The notes: generated by a model not told the origin, from the sequence alone. Positions 1 through 5,166 are shown, counted from the first letter of the stretch. The stretch: DNA of 5,166 nucleotides from Moraxellaceae bacterium (GCA_014378805.1 JACMMY010000061.1:1-5166); one strand, 5' to 3'. A program made the numbers and translations.

Positions 1-160
1 CAGCAATTTTAGATAGACGAATACCAAATACAGCTCATTGGGCAGAGCTGAACGACATCATCGTTCTATCTAAGTTACTCGTCAGCTGAATGAGTGATCC
101 GATATTCACTTTTTTTAACAGGGTATCAGCAAAAGACCTTTCTTTGAATTGCATAACCAT
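1..160 (-). pseudogene. Possible downstream ORF of the HORMA-side operon, interrupted by TGA; runs off the left edge
   Basis: After the HORMA-like gene, another minus-strand frame stays open from ATG codons at 160-158 or 154-152 (or a GTG at 109-107) to a TGA at 37-35. Read past that TGA, the same frame continues without a stop to the window edge as AVFGIRLSKIA. The peptide includes ERSFADTLLKKVNIGSLIQL and then SSAQ just before the stop. A single TGG-to-TGA change would explain the interruption. The ATG starts overlap the end of the HORMA-like gene by about 30 bases, and no Shine-Dalgarno sequence is visible before any candidate start, so translation would need coupling. Another frame is also open at the edge, so the reading is uncertain. 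I do not recognise the protein, and this may be a chance frame. Confidence 0.25.
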
Positions 161-884
161 TACAGGAGTAGTCTCGATCAATGTCTGCACGAAGCGGCTG
201 GTGCGAAATATCGCAATATGCGGCTTTCCATGGTGCAAAAATGTGTGCATCCATATTAATTTGTGCATCACAAGTGAAGTTTGCAGTGTATTTCATCACA
301 ATTCTTAGTGCTGGTTGTCTTTTATCGAGGTTTGAGATAAAAACACTATTTGGGCGATTGGTTCTGAGTTTATTTTCAGTTGCATTCATTTCAAAGCGAT
401 AAGCGCTTTGTTCAAACCGATGACCTTGATCAACATTCATTAAGCACACATCAACATATTGCAAGTAGCCACGTTCTGCCAAAATTTGAATATCATCGCA
501 ACATTGAATAATTTGCGCTTCATTGATGTTATACATTTCTCGAATTTCTGCACTTTCAATCATCATTTTTAAATCTTGTGTCATCCGTTGAACGACAGGA
601 AGAATATCTTGAGGTGCATAAGGATTATCTGTCTGACTATTTTTTTGATTTTTTTTTATTTTACGGCGTGATGTCATGCTCAGTAAAAGTGATTGCCAGC
701 GGTTTTGCTTGGTTTTCGCTTGAGCAAAAGGCGTATGAATACGATTACATGTGTTTGAAAAACTTTGATTAAAATTTTTGGCAACGTATTTGTGTAATCC
801 TTGCTCAAATAGTTGTGATGAGTGCCCGAATTGCATATCCCATTTTTCTTGATAAAAAACGGCAGTTTGATTGTGCTTATTCAT
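126..884 (-). CDS. HORMA-domain-like protein (Cap7-like) with N-terminal basic extension
   Basis: This 252-residue protein is first in a leftward operon divergent from an XRE/ImmA pair. Residues about 89-252 follow the order of bacterial HORMA proteins: two helices (about 93-140, including MTQDLKMMIE and DDIQILAERGYL), a beta section (about 141-168 and 190-204, including ALRIVMKYT), then a loop and a tail DRDYSCNGYAIQRKVF that resembles the mobile C-terminal 'safety belt' segment. Bacterial HORMA proteins bind a closure peptide and activate CD-NTases in type III CBASS; a TRIP13-like ATPase remodels them. Known ones are about 160-180 residues, so the first 85 residues here are extra. That part is basic, ends in SRRKIKKNQKN and matches nothing I know. 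The start is chosen by a good Shine-Dalgarno sequence; an internal Met70 lacks one. The HORMA call rests on remembered similarity and segment order, not on a search. No membrane segment or signal peptide is seen. Confidence 0.5.
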   Translation of the reverse strand: MNKHNQTAVFYQEKWDMQFGHSSQLFEQGLHKYVAKNFNQSFSNTCNRIHTPFAQAKTKQNRWQSLLLSMTSRRKIKKNQKNSQTDNPYAPQDILPVVQRMTQDLKMMIESAEIREMYNINEAQIIQCCDDIQILAERGYLQYVDVCLMNVDQGHRFEQSAYRFEMNATENKLRTNRPNSVFISNLDKRQPALRIVMKYTANFTCDAQINMDAHIFAPWKAAYCDISHQPLRADIDRDYSCNGYAIQRKVFC

Positions 885-891
885 AACGTTG

Positions 892-896
892 CCCCT
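892..896 (-). promoter_or_regulatory. Shine-Dalgarno of the HORMA-like gene
   Basis: On the minus strand AGGGG lies seven bases before the ATG at 884-882. This favours the full 252-residue product over a start at internal Met70, which has no purine-rich sequence before it. Confidence 0.75.
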
Positions 897-912
897 AAGT
901 TGTCTTGTTTCT

Positions 913-950
913 TTACGTTGTTTAGTTGATTCAATCTAACTAAAACGTAA
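913..950. repeat. Long imperfect inverted repeat (candidate operator or leader hairpin)
   Basis: The left arm TTACGTTGTTTAGTTGATT (913-931) and the right arm (933-950) are inverted copies: TTACGTT, TTAGTT and GATT each pair with AACGTAA, AACTAA and AATC. Only a two-base bulge (920-921) and a one-base bulge (937) break the symmetry, and the centre is C932. It covers the predicted start of the leftward transcript and shares bases 949-950 with the leftward -10 box. This suggests a repressor site; a hairpin at the 5' end of the leader RNA is the alternative. Confidence 0.6.
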
Positions 951-977
951 GATATATCTAACGAATTGAGTTGTCAA
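949..977 (-). promoter_or_regulatory. Predicted sigma70 promoter of the HORMA-side operon
   Basis: Read on the minus strand, a perfect TTGACA (977-972) is followed after 17 bases by TATCTT (954-949), four of six matches to the -10 consensus. Transcription would start near 942, giving a leader of about 57 bases before the ATG at 884. The -35 box lies in the palindrome AGTTGTCAACT (969-979) and the -10 in CGTAAGATATATCTAACG (946-963, one mismatch), so a protein bound at either would block RNA polymerase. Confidence 0.6.
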
Positions 978-980
978 CTA

Positions 981-1010
981 GTGACATACATATATGTTCG
1001 GGTGTATCTT
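981..1010 (+). promoter_or_regulatory. Predicted sigma70 promoter of the repressor-protease operon
   Basis: GTGACA (981-986, five of six to TTGACA) is followed after 18 bases by TATCTT (1005-1010), the same -10 hexamer as the opposing promoter. The -10 sits in the perfect palindrome GTGTATCTTACAC (1002-1014). The predicted start near 1017 leaves a leader of about 64 bases. An alternative pairing is TTGTCA (971-976) with TATGTT (993-998), a 16-base spacer. Confidence 0.45.
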
Positions 1011-1067
1011 ACACATATCAGCTAACATCTTTAAAACTCTTAACTTTTATCGCTGAATTAATTTTTT

Positions 1068-1073
1068 GGGGAG
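1068..1073 (+). promoter_or_regulatory. Shine-Dalgarno fixing the XRE gene start
   Basis: GGGGAG at 1068-1073 is seven bases before ATG 1081, the ideal spacing. The in-frame TTG at 1066 overlaps this site and ATG 1075 is one base after it, so both are unlikely starts. Confidence 0.8.
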
Positions 1074-1080
1074 AATGAAA

Positions 1081-1401
1081 ATGTCATTAGGTTCAAAGTT
1101 AAATGAACTACGCACAAAAAAGGGCGAGTCATTGCAGCAAGTCGCAGATAGCATTGGCATCACCAAAACCCATATTTGGGAGTTGGAGAAAGGCAAGAGT
1201 TCAAATCCTTCTGCTGAACTACTAAAAAAAATTGCTGATTTCTATAAGGTGACGATTGATTATTTAGTTGATTCAAATCAATCCGAACCTGGTGTAAATG
1301 ATGAGGCGATGGTATTTTATCGCGATTTGAAATCGCTTGACCCCAAGGATCAAGAAGTGATACTTAATGTCATGAAAACATTACGAGGCAAGGGAACGTG
1401 A
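1081..1401 (+). CDS. XRE-family helix-turn-helix repressor, CapH-like
   Basis: This 106-residue DNA-binding protein has an N-terminal XRE/Cro-C1 helix-turn-helix (about 4-64: start at GSKLNELRTKKG, recognition region SLQQVADSIGITKTHIWELE, then NPSAELLKKIADFYKVTIDYL). A linker follows (65-74), then a helical C-terminal part (about 75-103, including FYRDLKSLDPKDQEVILNVM) that probably dimerises. CapH repressors of CBASS operons have this size and layout, and the family is cleaved by its partner peptidase. The downstream peptidase gene overlaps by four bases (GTGA), so the two are translationally coupled. Its position across a compact divergent promoter region with inverted repeats suggests it represses itself and the HORMA-side operon. 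The XRE assignment is firm; the CapH identity comes from pairing with an ImmA-type peptidase and the HORMA-like neighbour. It could instead be a generic XRE/ImmA regulator of another accessory system. Confidence 0.9.
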   Translation: MSLGSKLNELRTKKGESLQQVADSIGITKTHIWELEKGKSSNPSAELLKKIADFYKVTIDYLVDSNQSEPGVNDEAMVFYRDLKSLDPKDQEVILNVMKTLRGKGT

Positions 1402-2369
1402 CGAGAAGCGCAAGTTCACCACTTTTATTAGATTTGATGGAACTCGAAGATCACAAAACACCATCGGATGTCGTAGAAGAGATCTTGCGCCAAAATCCTG
1501 ATTTAACGTATCCAACGCCTTTAGAGCGCTTCGTCGAACTGGCAGGCATTGAGTCGATTAGCGAACTGACGACAGACGGTTTTGAAGGTATGCTGATTAC
1601 CAACGCCGAAAAGTCGCGTGGCGCGATTATGGTGAAAGCGGGCGTTTCACCGCGTCGCCGTCGTTTTACGATTGCTCATGAGTTGGGGCATTTTTTACTG
1701 CCTTGGCATCGCCAGCAGAAATTTAGCTGTAAATCTTCAGACATTAAAGACAGTGCTCAAAATCGTGGACTTGCCCCAGATTTGGTGTCGATTGAAACAG
1801 AAGCAAATGCATTTGCTTCTGAATTGCTCATGCCAAGTTCAGCATTTAAAAGTTTCATTGATGATTTCGAAACACCGAATCTTCTTAATCTGACGAATTT
1901 AAGCGATACATTTGACGTTAGTTTTGAGGCGACGGTTCATCGCTATAAAGCGTTGTCAGATAAACCATTAGCATTTATTTTTTCACACAATCATATTGTG
2001 CGTTACTGGGTGAAAACTCAAGATATGCCTTACACTTTAAAAGTCCGTAAGGATCATGCATTACCTCTACGTTCTGCAAGTCGAAATGATGGCAATTCTA
2101 TGACAGATTTAGAGACTATTGCTGCGCATGTCTGGCTAGAGCCGCATAGTGAGTTGGCTCTACCTCGCAATATTTTGGAGCAGACAATTCATCAATCTGC
2201 GGGCTATAAAGTGACTTTGCTTTATGTGGAAAATCTGTTTGGGTTGGAATACGATCAAACGGTGGACTTTGATGATGAGGCTGATCATGAGCTGGAATTT
2301 AATCAAGAAGTTATTTACGAACAAGCATCTGAGTACAGTGTTGACGCTGCATTCGATGAATCTATATAA
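1398..2369 (+). CDS. ImmA/IrrE-family zinc metallopeptidase, CapP-like
   Basis: This 323-residue cytoplasmic metallopeptidase (M78 family) starts at GTG 1398, overlapping the XRE stop as GTGA. The zinc motif HELGH is at residues 94-98 in FTIAHELGHFLLPWH, and the third ligand is expected in ETEANAFASELLMP (about 133-146, probably E135). The catalytic domain spans roughly 40-190 and includes the usual helical segment LSDTFDVSFEATVHRYKAL. Residues about 190-285 form a mixed, probably beta-rich C-terminal domain. The last 40 residues are strongly acidic with no Lys or Arg. Family members such as ImmA and CapP cleave a partner XRE repressor and so de-repress phage-related or CBASS genes; CapP is reported to respond to single-stranded DNA. 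The repressor encoded just upstream is the obvious substrate. All catalytic residues appear present, so it is probably active. No clear terminator follows it. Confidence 0.9.
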   Translation: MTRSASSPLLLDLMELEDHKTPSDVVEEILRQNPDLTYPTPLERFVELAGIESISELTTDGFEGMLITNAEKSRGAIMVKAGVSPRRRRFTIAHELGHFLLPWHRQQKFSCKSSDIKDSAQNRGLAPDLVSIETEANAFASELLMPSSAFKSFIDDFETPNLLNLTNLSDTFDVSFEATVHRYKALSDKPLAFIFSHNHIVRYWVKTQDMPYTLKVRKDHALPLRSASRNDGNSMTDLETIAAHVWLEPHSELALPRNILEQTIHQSAGYKVTLLYVENLFGLEYDQTVDFDDEADHELEFNQEVIYEQASEYSVDAAFDESI

Positions 2370-2436
2370 AATCTTAAGAGTTTTTCGCTCAAAGTTCGCA
2401 TCGCATGAATTGAATCAAGCCATCTCTTGTCAACTG

Positions 2437-2445
2437 TGGCATAAT
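2437..2445 (+). promoter_or_regulatory. Possible extended -10 promoter of obgE
   Basis: TGG-CATAAT (2437-2445) fits an extended -10 element, with CATAAT matching five of six. No good -35 lies 17 bases upstream (AAGCCA at 2417-2422); the TTGTCA at 2427-2432 is too close. It would give a leader of about 60 bases. The spacer 2370-2511 otherwise holds no gene and no convincing terminator, so some read-through from the peptidase gene is possible. Confidence 0.4.
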
Positions 2446-2499
2446 ATGCGGTCTTAAAAATGACCTAGTGTTATTTTCTCAATTTTTGTTGTGTTTTAC

Positions 2500-2504
2500 G
2501 GGAG
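2500..2504 (+). promoter_or_regulatory. Shine-Dalgarno fixing the obgE start
   Basis: GGGAG lies seven bases before ATG 2512, where the protein begins MRFVDEA as in other Obg proteins. The upstream in-frame GTG at 2491 precedes this site and is unlikely to be used. Confidence 0.8.
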
Positions 2505-2511
2505 CAATGCC

Positions 2512-3723
2512 ATGCGCTTTGTCGATGAAGCAGTTATTTATGTCGAAGCAGGCGCGGGCGGCAATGGCGTAGCCAGCTTTCGGCGTGAAAAATATATTCC
2601 TTTTGGTGGGCCAGACGGCGGTGACGGCGGCAAAGGTGGTGACATCATCATCGAAGCCGATGTTGATGCGAACACGCTAGTCGATTATCGCTATACCCGT
2701 AAGTTTCGTGCAGAACGCGGCAACAATGGCCGCGGCGCAAACTGTTCAGGTCGCGGTGCACCAGATGTTGTGCTTAGAGTTCCAGTTGGAACGACCGTTG
2801 TCGATGTGGCGACTGGTGACGTGATTGGCGATTTAACCCAAGGGGGTGATCGTTTATTGGTTGCAGCGGGCGGCGGCGGCGGTTTGGGTAATACCCATTT
2901 CAAAACTTCTACCAATCGTGCACCACGTAAAGCCTTACCAGGTTTCGCTGGCGAAGCACGTGATATTCGTTTAGAACTCAAAGTGATTGCAGACGTCGGT
3001 TTGTTGGGTTTACCGAATGCCGGTAAATCAACGTTCATTCGTGCTGTTAGTTCAGCAAAACCAAAAGTAGCAGATTATCCATTTACGACACTCGTACCGA
3101 ATCTCGGTGTGGTTGATGCGGATCGTTATCGCTCATTTGTAATGGCGGATATTCCTGGTTTGATCGAAGGCGCTGCTGAAGGTGCTGGACTTGGGATTCG
3201 CTTCTTGAAGCATTTAGCGCGTACACGTATCTTATTGCATTTAATTGATATTCAGCCGATGGATCAATCTGATCCAGCAGAGAATGCAAAAGTCATTATG
3301 GCTGAGTTGGCACGTTTCTCGCCAGCATTGGCTGAGTTGCCTGTTGTTCTTGTACTGAACAAACTCGACCAAGTGCCAGAAGATGAACACAATGCCATTT
3401 GCACGCATATCGTTGCAGAGCTTGGTTGGACAGGTCCTGTATTCCGTACTTCAGGTTTAACTGGCGAAGGCACGAAAGCCGTTGTGTATTACCTCATGGA
3501 TCAAATTGATCTTGAGCGTGAGCGTGAATCTGAAGAGCCTGATTTTGCTGAAGCTCAACGTGCTCGTCGTCAACGTCTCGAACAAGAAACCCGCGAGAAC
3601 TCAATCGCTCAACGCGAAGCACAACGTGCAGCACGCCGTGCAGAACGTGAAGCGGCTGGCTTGGATGACGATGATGATTGGAATGAAGATGACTACGATG
3701 TCGAATATGAATATGTTCGTTAA
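2512..3723 (+). CDS. obgE: Obg-family GTPase ObgE/CgtA
   Basis: This 403-residue GTPase acts in late assembly of the 50S ribosomal subunit and in stress (ppGpp) signalling. The glycine-rich Obg domain fills residues 1 to about 159, with GGPDGGDGGKGG near 32-43 and AGGGGGLGNTHF near 119-130. The G domain carries G1 GLPNAGKST (166-174), G2 PFTT (190-193), G3 DIPGLIEGAAEGAG (213-226), G4 NKLD (283-286) and G5 around SGL (314-316). The C-terminal region is first a charged Arg/Glu-rich helical stretch (about 335-382) and then an acidic, tyrosine-rich tail (LDDDDDWNEDDYDVEYEY). E. coli ObgE also has an acidic tail and is about 390 residues, so this one is full length. It has its own likely promoter and ends at a strong terminator, so it is probably monocistronic or nearly so. 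Nothing in it looks damaged; composition is more GC-rich than the accessory genes to its left. Confidence 0.98.
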   Translation: MRFVDEAVIYVEAGAGGNGVASFRREKYIPFGGPDGGDGGKGGDIIIEADVDANTLVDYRYTRKFRAERGNNGRGANCSGRGAPDVVLRVPVGTTVVDVATGDVIGDLTQGGDRLLVAAGGGGGLGNTHFKTSTNRAPRKALPGFAGEARDIRLELKVIADVGLLGLPNAGKSTFIRAVSSAKPKVADYPFTTLVPNLGVVDADRYRSFVMADIPGLIEGAAEGAGLGIRFLKHLARTRILLHLIDIQPMDQSDPAENAKVIMAELARFSPALAELPVVLVLNKLDQVPEDEHNAICTHIVAELGWTGPVFRTSGLTGEGTKAVVYYLMDQIDLERERESEEPDFAEAQRARRQRLEQETRENSIAQREAQRAARRAEREAAGLDDDDDWNEDDYDVEYEYVR

Positions 3724-3738
3724 TCTGAGTTAACATTA

Positions 3739-3776
3739 AAAAGGGGGAAGTTGATGAATGTCAGCTTCCCCCTTTT
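3739..3776. terminator. Bidirectional rho-independent terminator between convergent genes
   Basis: AAAAGGGGGAAG (3739-3750) pairs with CTTCCCCCTTTT (3765-3776). The stem continues inward with one T-G wobble and TGA/TCA, closing a six-base loop (3755-3760). The A-run on one side and T-run on the other let it work for obgE on the plus strand and for the convergent gene ending at 3783 on the minus strand. Confidence 0.92.
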
Positions 3777-3782
3777 CTTTTG

Positions 3783-4394
3783 CTATTTCAATTTAAGCGC
3801 TGGGAAGCCTTCATCGTATTTTTCATATTCTGGATTTTGCGGCTCGCCGCGCAAAAGATAACCTTTCGGTTCAATATAGCTGTGAATTGATCGTTCAGGA
3901 TTTTCGTGCCAGTTCAGATTGAATGCACAAAGTTTAGGAAAGAACTGCATCGAGCTATATGGCAAATGATTATGAATCCAATATGCCATTGCACGCCAAT
4001 CGCGCCCAGCTTTGTATTTGTCTGTAAACCAAGGAATGACAATACAAGCCGTTGCACCGTGTCCATTTTTATTAGGTATATCCCAAATATGACCTGCGAA
4101 ATTACTTTCATTGGACGCGCAGTTATGACCTTTATCATTTCCATATGCATTCACTTTAGCTGAGCGATATGCGGAACGAATCGCAATTCGACCAAAAGTA
4201 TCTTGTAATGGTTCAAGCAATAATTCGCATAATTCTTTTCCATTTGCAATTGCTAGATCTGGATTTTCTGGAATATTCGGAATGCCATAAAAATTACTAA
4301 TCTCGCTATATAAGAAGTCAGGCATAAAGAATGATTTCGATAGTCGAACTCTACCTAATTGTTCTAATTTATCCAATGATTGCGGAGAACGCAT
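3783..4394 (-). CDS. Conserved protein of unknown function with peptidase-M15-like motifs
   Basis: This 203-residue protein has no signal peptide or membrane segment and is convergent with obgE. I recognise it as a conserved hypothetical type found in other proteobacteria, with blocks such as FLYSEISNFYGIPNIPENPD (27-46), LEPLQDTFGRIAIRSAYRS (60-78), GHNCASNESNFAGHIWD (89-105) and HLPYSSMQFFPKLCAFNLNW (143-162). The RSAYRS block, followed by S-N-F-A-G-H-I-W-D and a late W-H (162-163), parallels the order of M15-type D,D-peptidases (SGYRS, then SxHxxGxAxD, then a late H). However, Asn98 sits where the first zinc ligand should be, so activity is doubtful unless His90, His102 or His163 serve instead. 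The stop is TAG; a weak GGTGG precedes the ATG. The gene sits between obgE and proB, which are adjacent in Pseudomonas, so it may be an insertion. Function is unknown. Confidence 0.8.
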   Translation of the reverse strand: MRSPQSLDKLEQLGRVRLSKSFFMPDFLYSEISNFYGIPNIPENPDLAIANGKELCELLLEPLQDTFGRIAIRSAYRSAKVNAYGNDKGHNCASNESNFAGHIWDIPNKNGHGATACIVIPWFTDKYKAGRDWRAMAYWIHNHLPYSSMQFFPKLCAFNLNWHENPERSIHSYIEPKGYLLRGEPQNPEYEKYDEGFPALKLK

Positions 4395-4423
4395 TTAGCC
4401 ACCCAGTATTATTTGTTGAAATC

Positions 4424-4451
4424 ATAATACATGATTGAGCTTAACAGGACA
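4424..4451 (-). promoter_or_regulatory. Weak candidate promoter for the M15-like gene
   Basis: On the minus strand TATTAT (4429-4424, five of six) lies about 30 bases before the ATG. The -35 positions 4451-4446 read TGTCCT, a poor match, with a 16-base spacer. These same bases serve as the -35 of the proB promoter on the other strand. Confidence 0.3.
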
Positions 4452-4474
4452 TCGTCATTAGAATCGCCTATAAT
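4446..4474 (+). promoter_or_regulatory. Predicted sigma70 promoter of proB
   Basis: A perfect TATAAT (4469-4474) follows AGGACA (4446-4451, four of six) after 17 bases. Transcription would begin near 4481, giving a leader of about 48 bases. The likely ribosome site is TTAGAG (4517-4522), six bases before ATG 4529, or AGGGA (4511-4515) at longer spacing. Confidence 0.65.
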
Positions 4475-4528
4475 TCACAATACTACCGAACTGGTTAAGC
4501 CAAAAAGATTAGGGATTTAGAGTCATTC

Positions 4529-5166
4529 ATGAATAAGCGTCAACTTGCCTGTAAACGTGTCGTCGTTAAAATTGGTTCTGCACTATTGACTGCTAATGGC
4601 CAAGGCTTAGACCATGCTGCTATTGCCGGTTGGGCAGAGCAGTTAGCGGTTTTGCATGCACGAGGCTGTGACGTGATTTTGGTTTCTTCGGGTGCGGTTG
4701 CCGAAGGCATGGTACGCATGAAATTAGCGGGGCGTCCTGACAGTTTGCCTGCTTTACAGGCATGTGCGGCGATTGGGCAAATGGGTTTAGTTGAAGCGTG
4801 GTCTGGCGCATTGCTTGGTCATCAGATTCAAAGCGCACAAGTGCTACTAACTCATGATGACCTCTCTGATCGTCAGCGTTATCTCAATGGTGGTAACACC
4901 TTACGTCAGTTGATTGATTGGCGCGTCATTCCAGTGATCAATGAAAACGATACTGTTGCGACTGATGAAATCCGCTTTGGTGACAATGATACGTTAGGTG
5001 CATTGGTTGCGGCGTTAATTGGTGCGGATTTGTTGATCATCTTGACTGATCAGGATGGTATGTTTGACCGCGATCCACGTAAAGACAGTAGTGCAACATT
5101 ATTGTCCAGTGTTCGTGCAATGGATGAGACGTTATTTGAAATGGCCGGCGGCGGTGGCGTATTGGG
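4529..5166 (+). CDS. proB: Glutamate 5-kinase, 3' end outside the window
   Basis: This enzyme phosphorylates L-glutamate with ATP to gamma-glutamyl phosphate, the first and usually proline-inhibited step of proline synthesis in the cytoplasm. About 212 residues are present of the usual 370 or so: most of the amino-acid-kinase domain. Visible motifs are VVKIGSALL (12-20), the VSSGAVAEG block (52-60), AIGQMGL (81-87), VLLTHDD (105-111), VINENDTV (136-143), RFGDNDTL (149-156), LTDQDGMFD (172-180) and MAGGGGV (205-211). The C-terminal PUA domain, if present, lies beyond the edge. The start gives MNKRQL, close to where other ProB proteins begin, and no earlier better start is seen. It is transcribed from its own promoter. 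Proximity to obgE matches the obgE-proB order of Pseudomonas. Confidence 0.96.
   Translation, partial: MNKRQLACKRVVVKIGSALLTANGQGLDHAAIAGWAEQLAVLHARGCDVILVSSGAVAEGMVRMKLAGRPDSLPALQACAAIGQMGLVEAWSGALLGHQIQSAQVLLTHDDLSDRQRYLNGGNTLRQLIDWRVIPVINENDTVATDEIRFGDNDTLGALVAALIGADLLIILTDQDGMFDRDPRKDSSATLLSSVRAMDETLFEMAGGGGVL

Larger units (their letters stand above)
947..1012. promoter_or_regulatory. Dyad-symmetric divergent operator region
   Basis: The motif GTAAGATATA (947-956) recurs inverted as TGTATCTTAC (1003-1012), nine of ten bases matching. Between them TGTCA (972-976) and TGACA (982-986) form a second inverted pair around ACTAG. Both pairs are centred at about 979, so the two divergent promoters are near mirror images. 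A further perfect palindrome, ACATATATGT, lies at 988-997. The natural candidate ligand is the XRE protein encoded at 1081-1401, which would then repress both directions; this is inferred from position and symmetry only. Confidence 0.5.

Noticed and set aside
2373..2395. Possible terminator after the metallopeptidase gene
   Set aside because: Only a three-base GAG/CTC pairing and a short T-run are seen; the stem is too weak to call.
2439..2449. GCATAATATGC palindrome upstream of obgE as an operator
   Set aside because: It is short and coincides with a likely extended -10 element, so the symmetry is easily explained by promoter bases.
2224..2457. Plus-strand frame running past the end of the metallopeptidase gene
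   Set aside because: Most of it overlaps the peptidase coding sequence in another frame, its product has no recognisable motif, and no suitable Shine-Dalgarno sequence precedes it.
2691..3038. 115-codon minus-strand frame inside obgE
   Set aside because: It lies wholly in the antisense of a conserved GTPase gene, has a biased Pro/Ser/Arg composition typical of an antisense reading, and has no ribosome site of note.
3482..3736. Frames on both strands over the obgE 3' end
   Set aside because: They are His- or Asn/Met-rich by-products of the repetitive Arg/Glu and Asp codons in the ObgE tail.
1..5166. CRISPR array, tRNA or rRNA genes, insertion-sequence ends or attachment-site repeats
   Set aside because: No regularly spaced repeats, cloverleaf, rRNA-like stretch, transposase or flanking direct repeats were noticed on reading through both strands.

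Overview
The window looks like chromosomal DNA from a gamma-proteobacterium, most probably Acinetobacter or another member of the Moraxellaceae. That assignment rests on the style of the ObgE and ProB proteins, an AT-rich base composition and the short intergenic spacers; no search was run. Two housekeeping genes anchor the right half: obgE (2512-3723, +), a ribosome-associated GTPase, and proB (4529 to the window end, +), glutamate 5-kinase, cut off by the window edge. Between them, on the opposite strand, lies a conserved protein of unknown function with peptidase-M15-like motifs (3783-4394, -). A strong bidirectional terminator (3739-3776) separates it from obgE.

The left half (1 to about 2369) is accessory and looks like the regulatory edge of a phage-defence locus. 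A rightward two-gene operon encodes an XRE-type helix-turn-helix repressor (1081-1401) and an ImmA/IrrE-type zinc metallopeptidase (1398-2369) that overlap by GTGA. This is the architecture of CapH/CapP, the repressor/protease pair known to control some CBASS anti-phage operons. Divergently transcribed is a 252-residue protein (126-884, -). Its last 165 residues or so resemble bacterial HORMA-domain proteins (Cap7-like), and it carries an unrecognised basic N-terminal extension. Downstream of it, running off the left edge, is a short reading frame interrupted by a TGA.

The 196-bp divergent control region (885-1080) has a symmetrical layout. Back-to-back promoters sit with their -35 boxes four bases apart, identical -10 boxes (TATCTT) lie inside inverted copies of a TATCTTAC motif, and a long imperfect inverted repeat covers the start region of the HORMA-side transcript. 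A simple model follows: the XRE protein binds these elements and holds both transcripts down, the metallopeptidase removes the repressor on stress or infection, and the HORMA-side operon is then expressed. The operon's signalling enzyme and effector would lie beyond the left edge and are not visible here, so assignment to CBASS is an inference.
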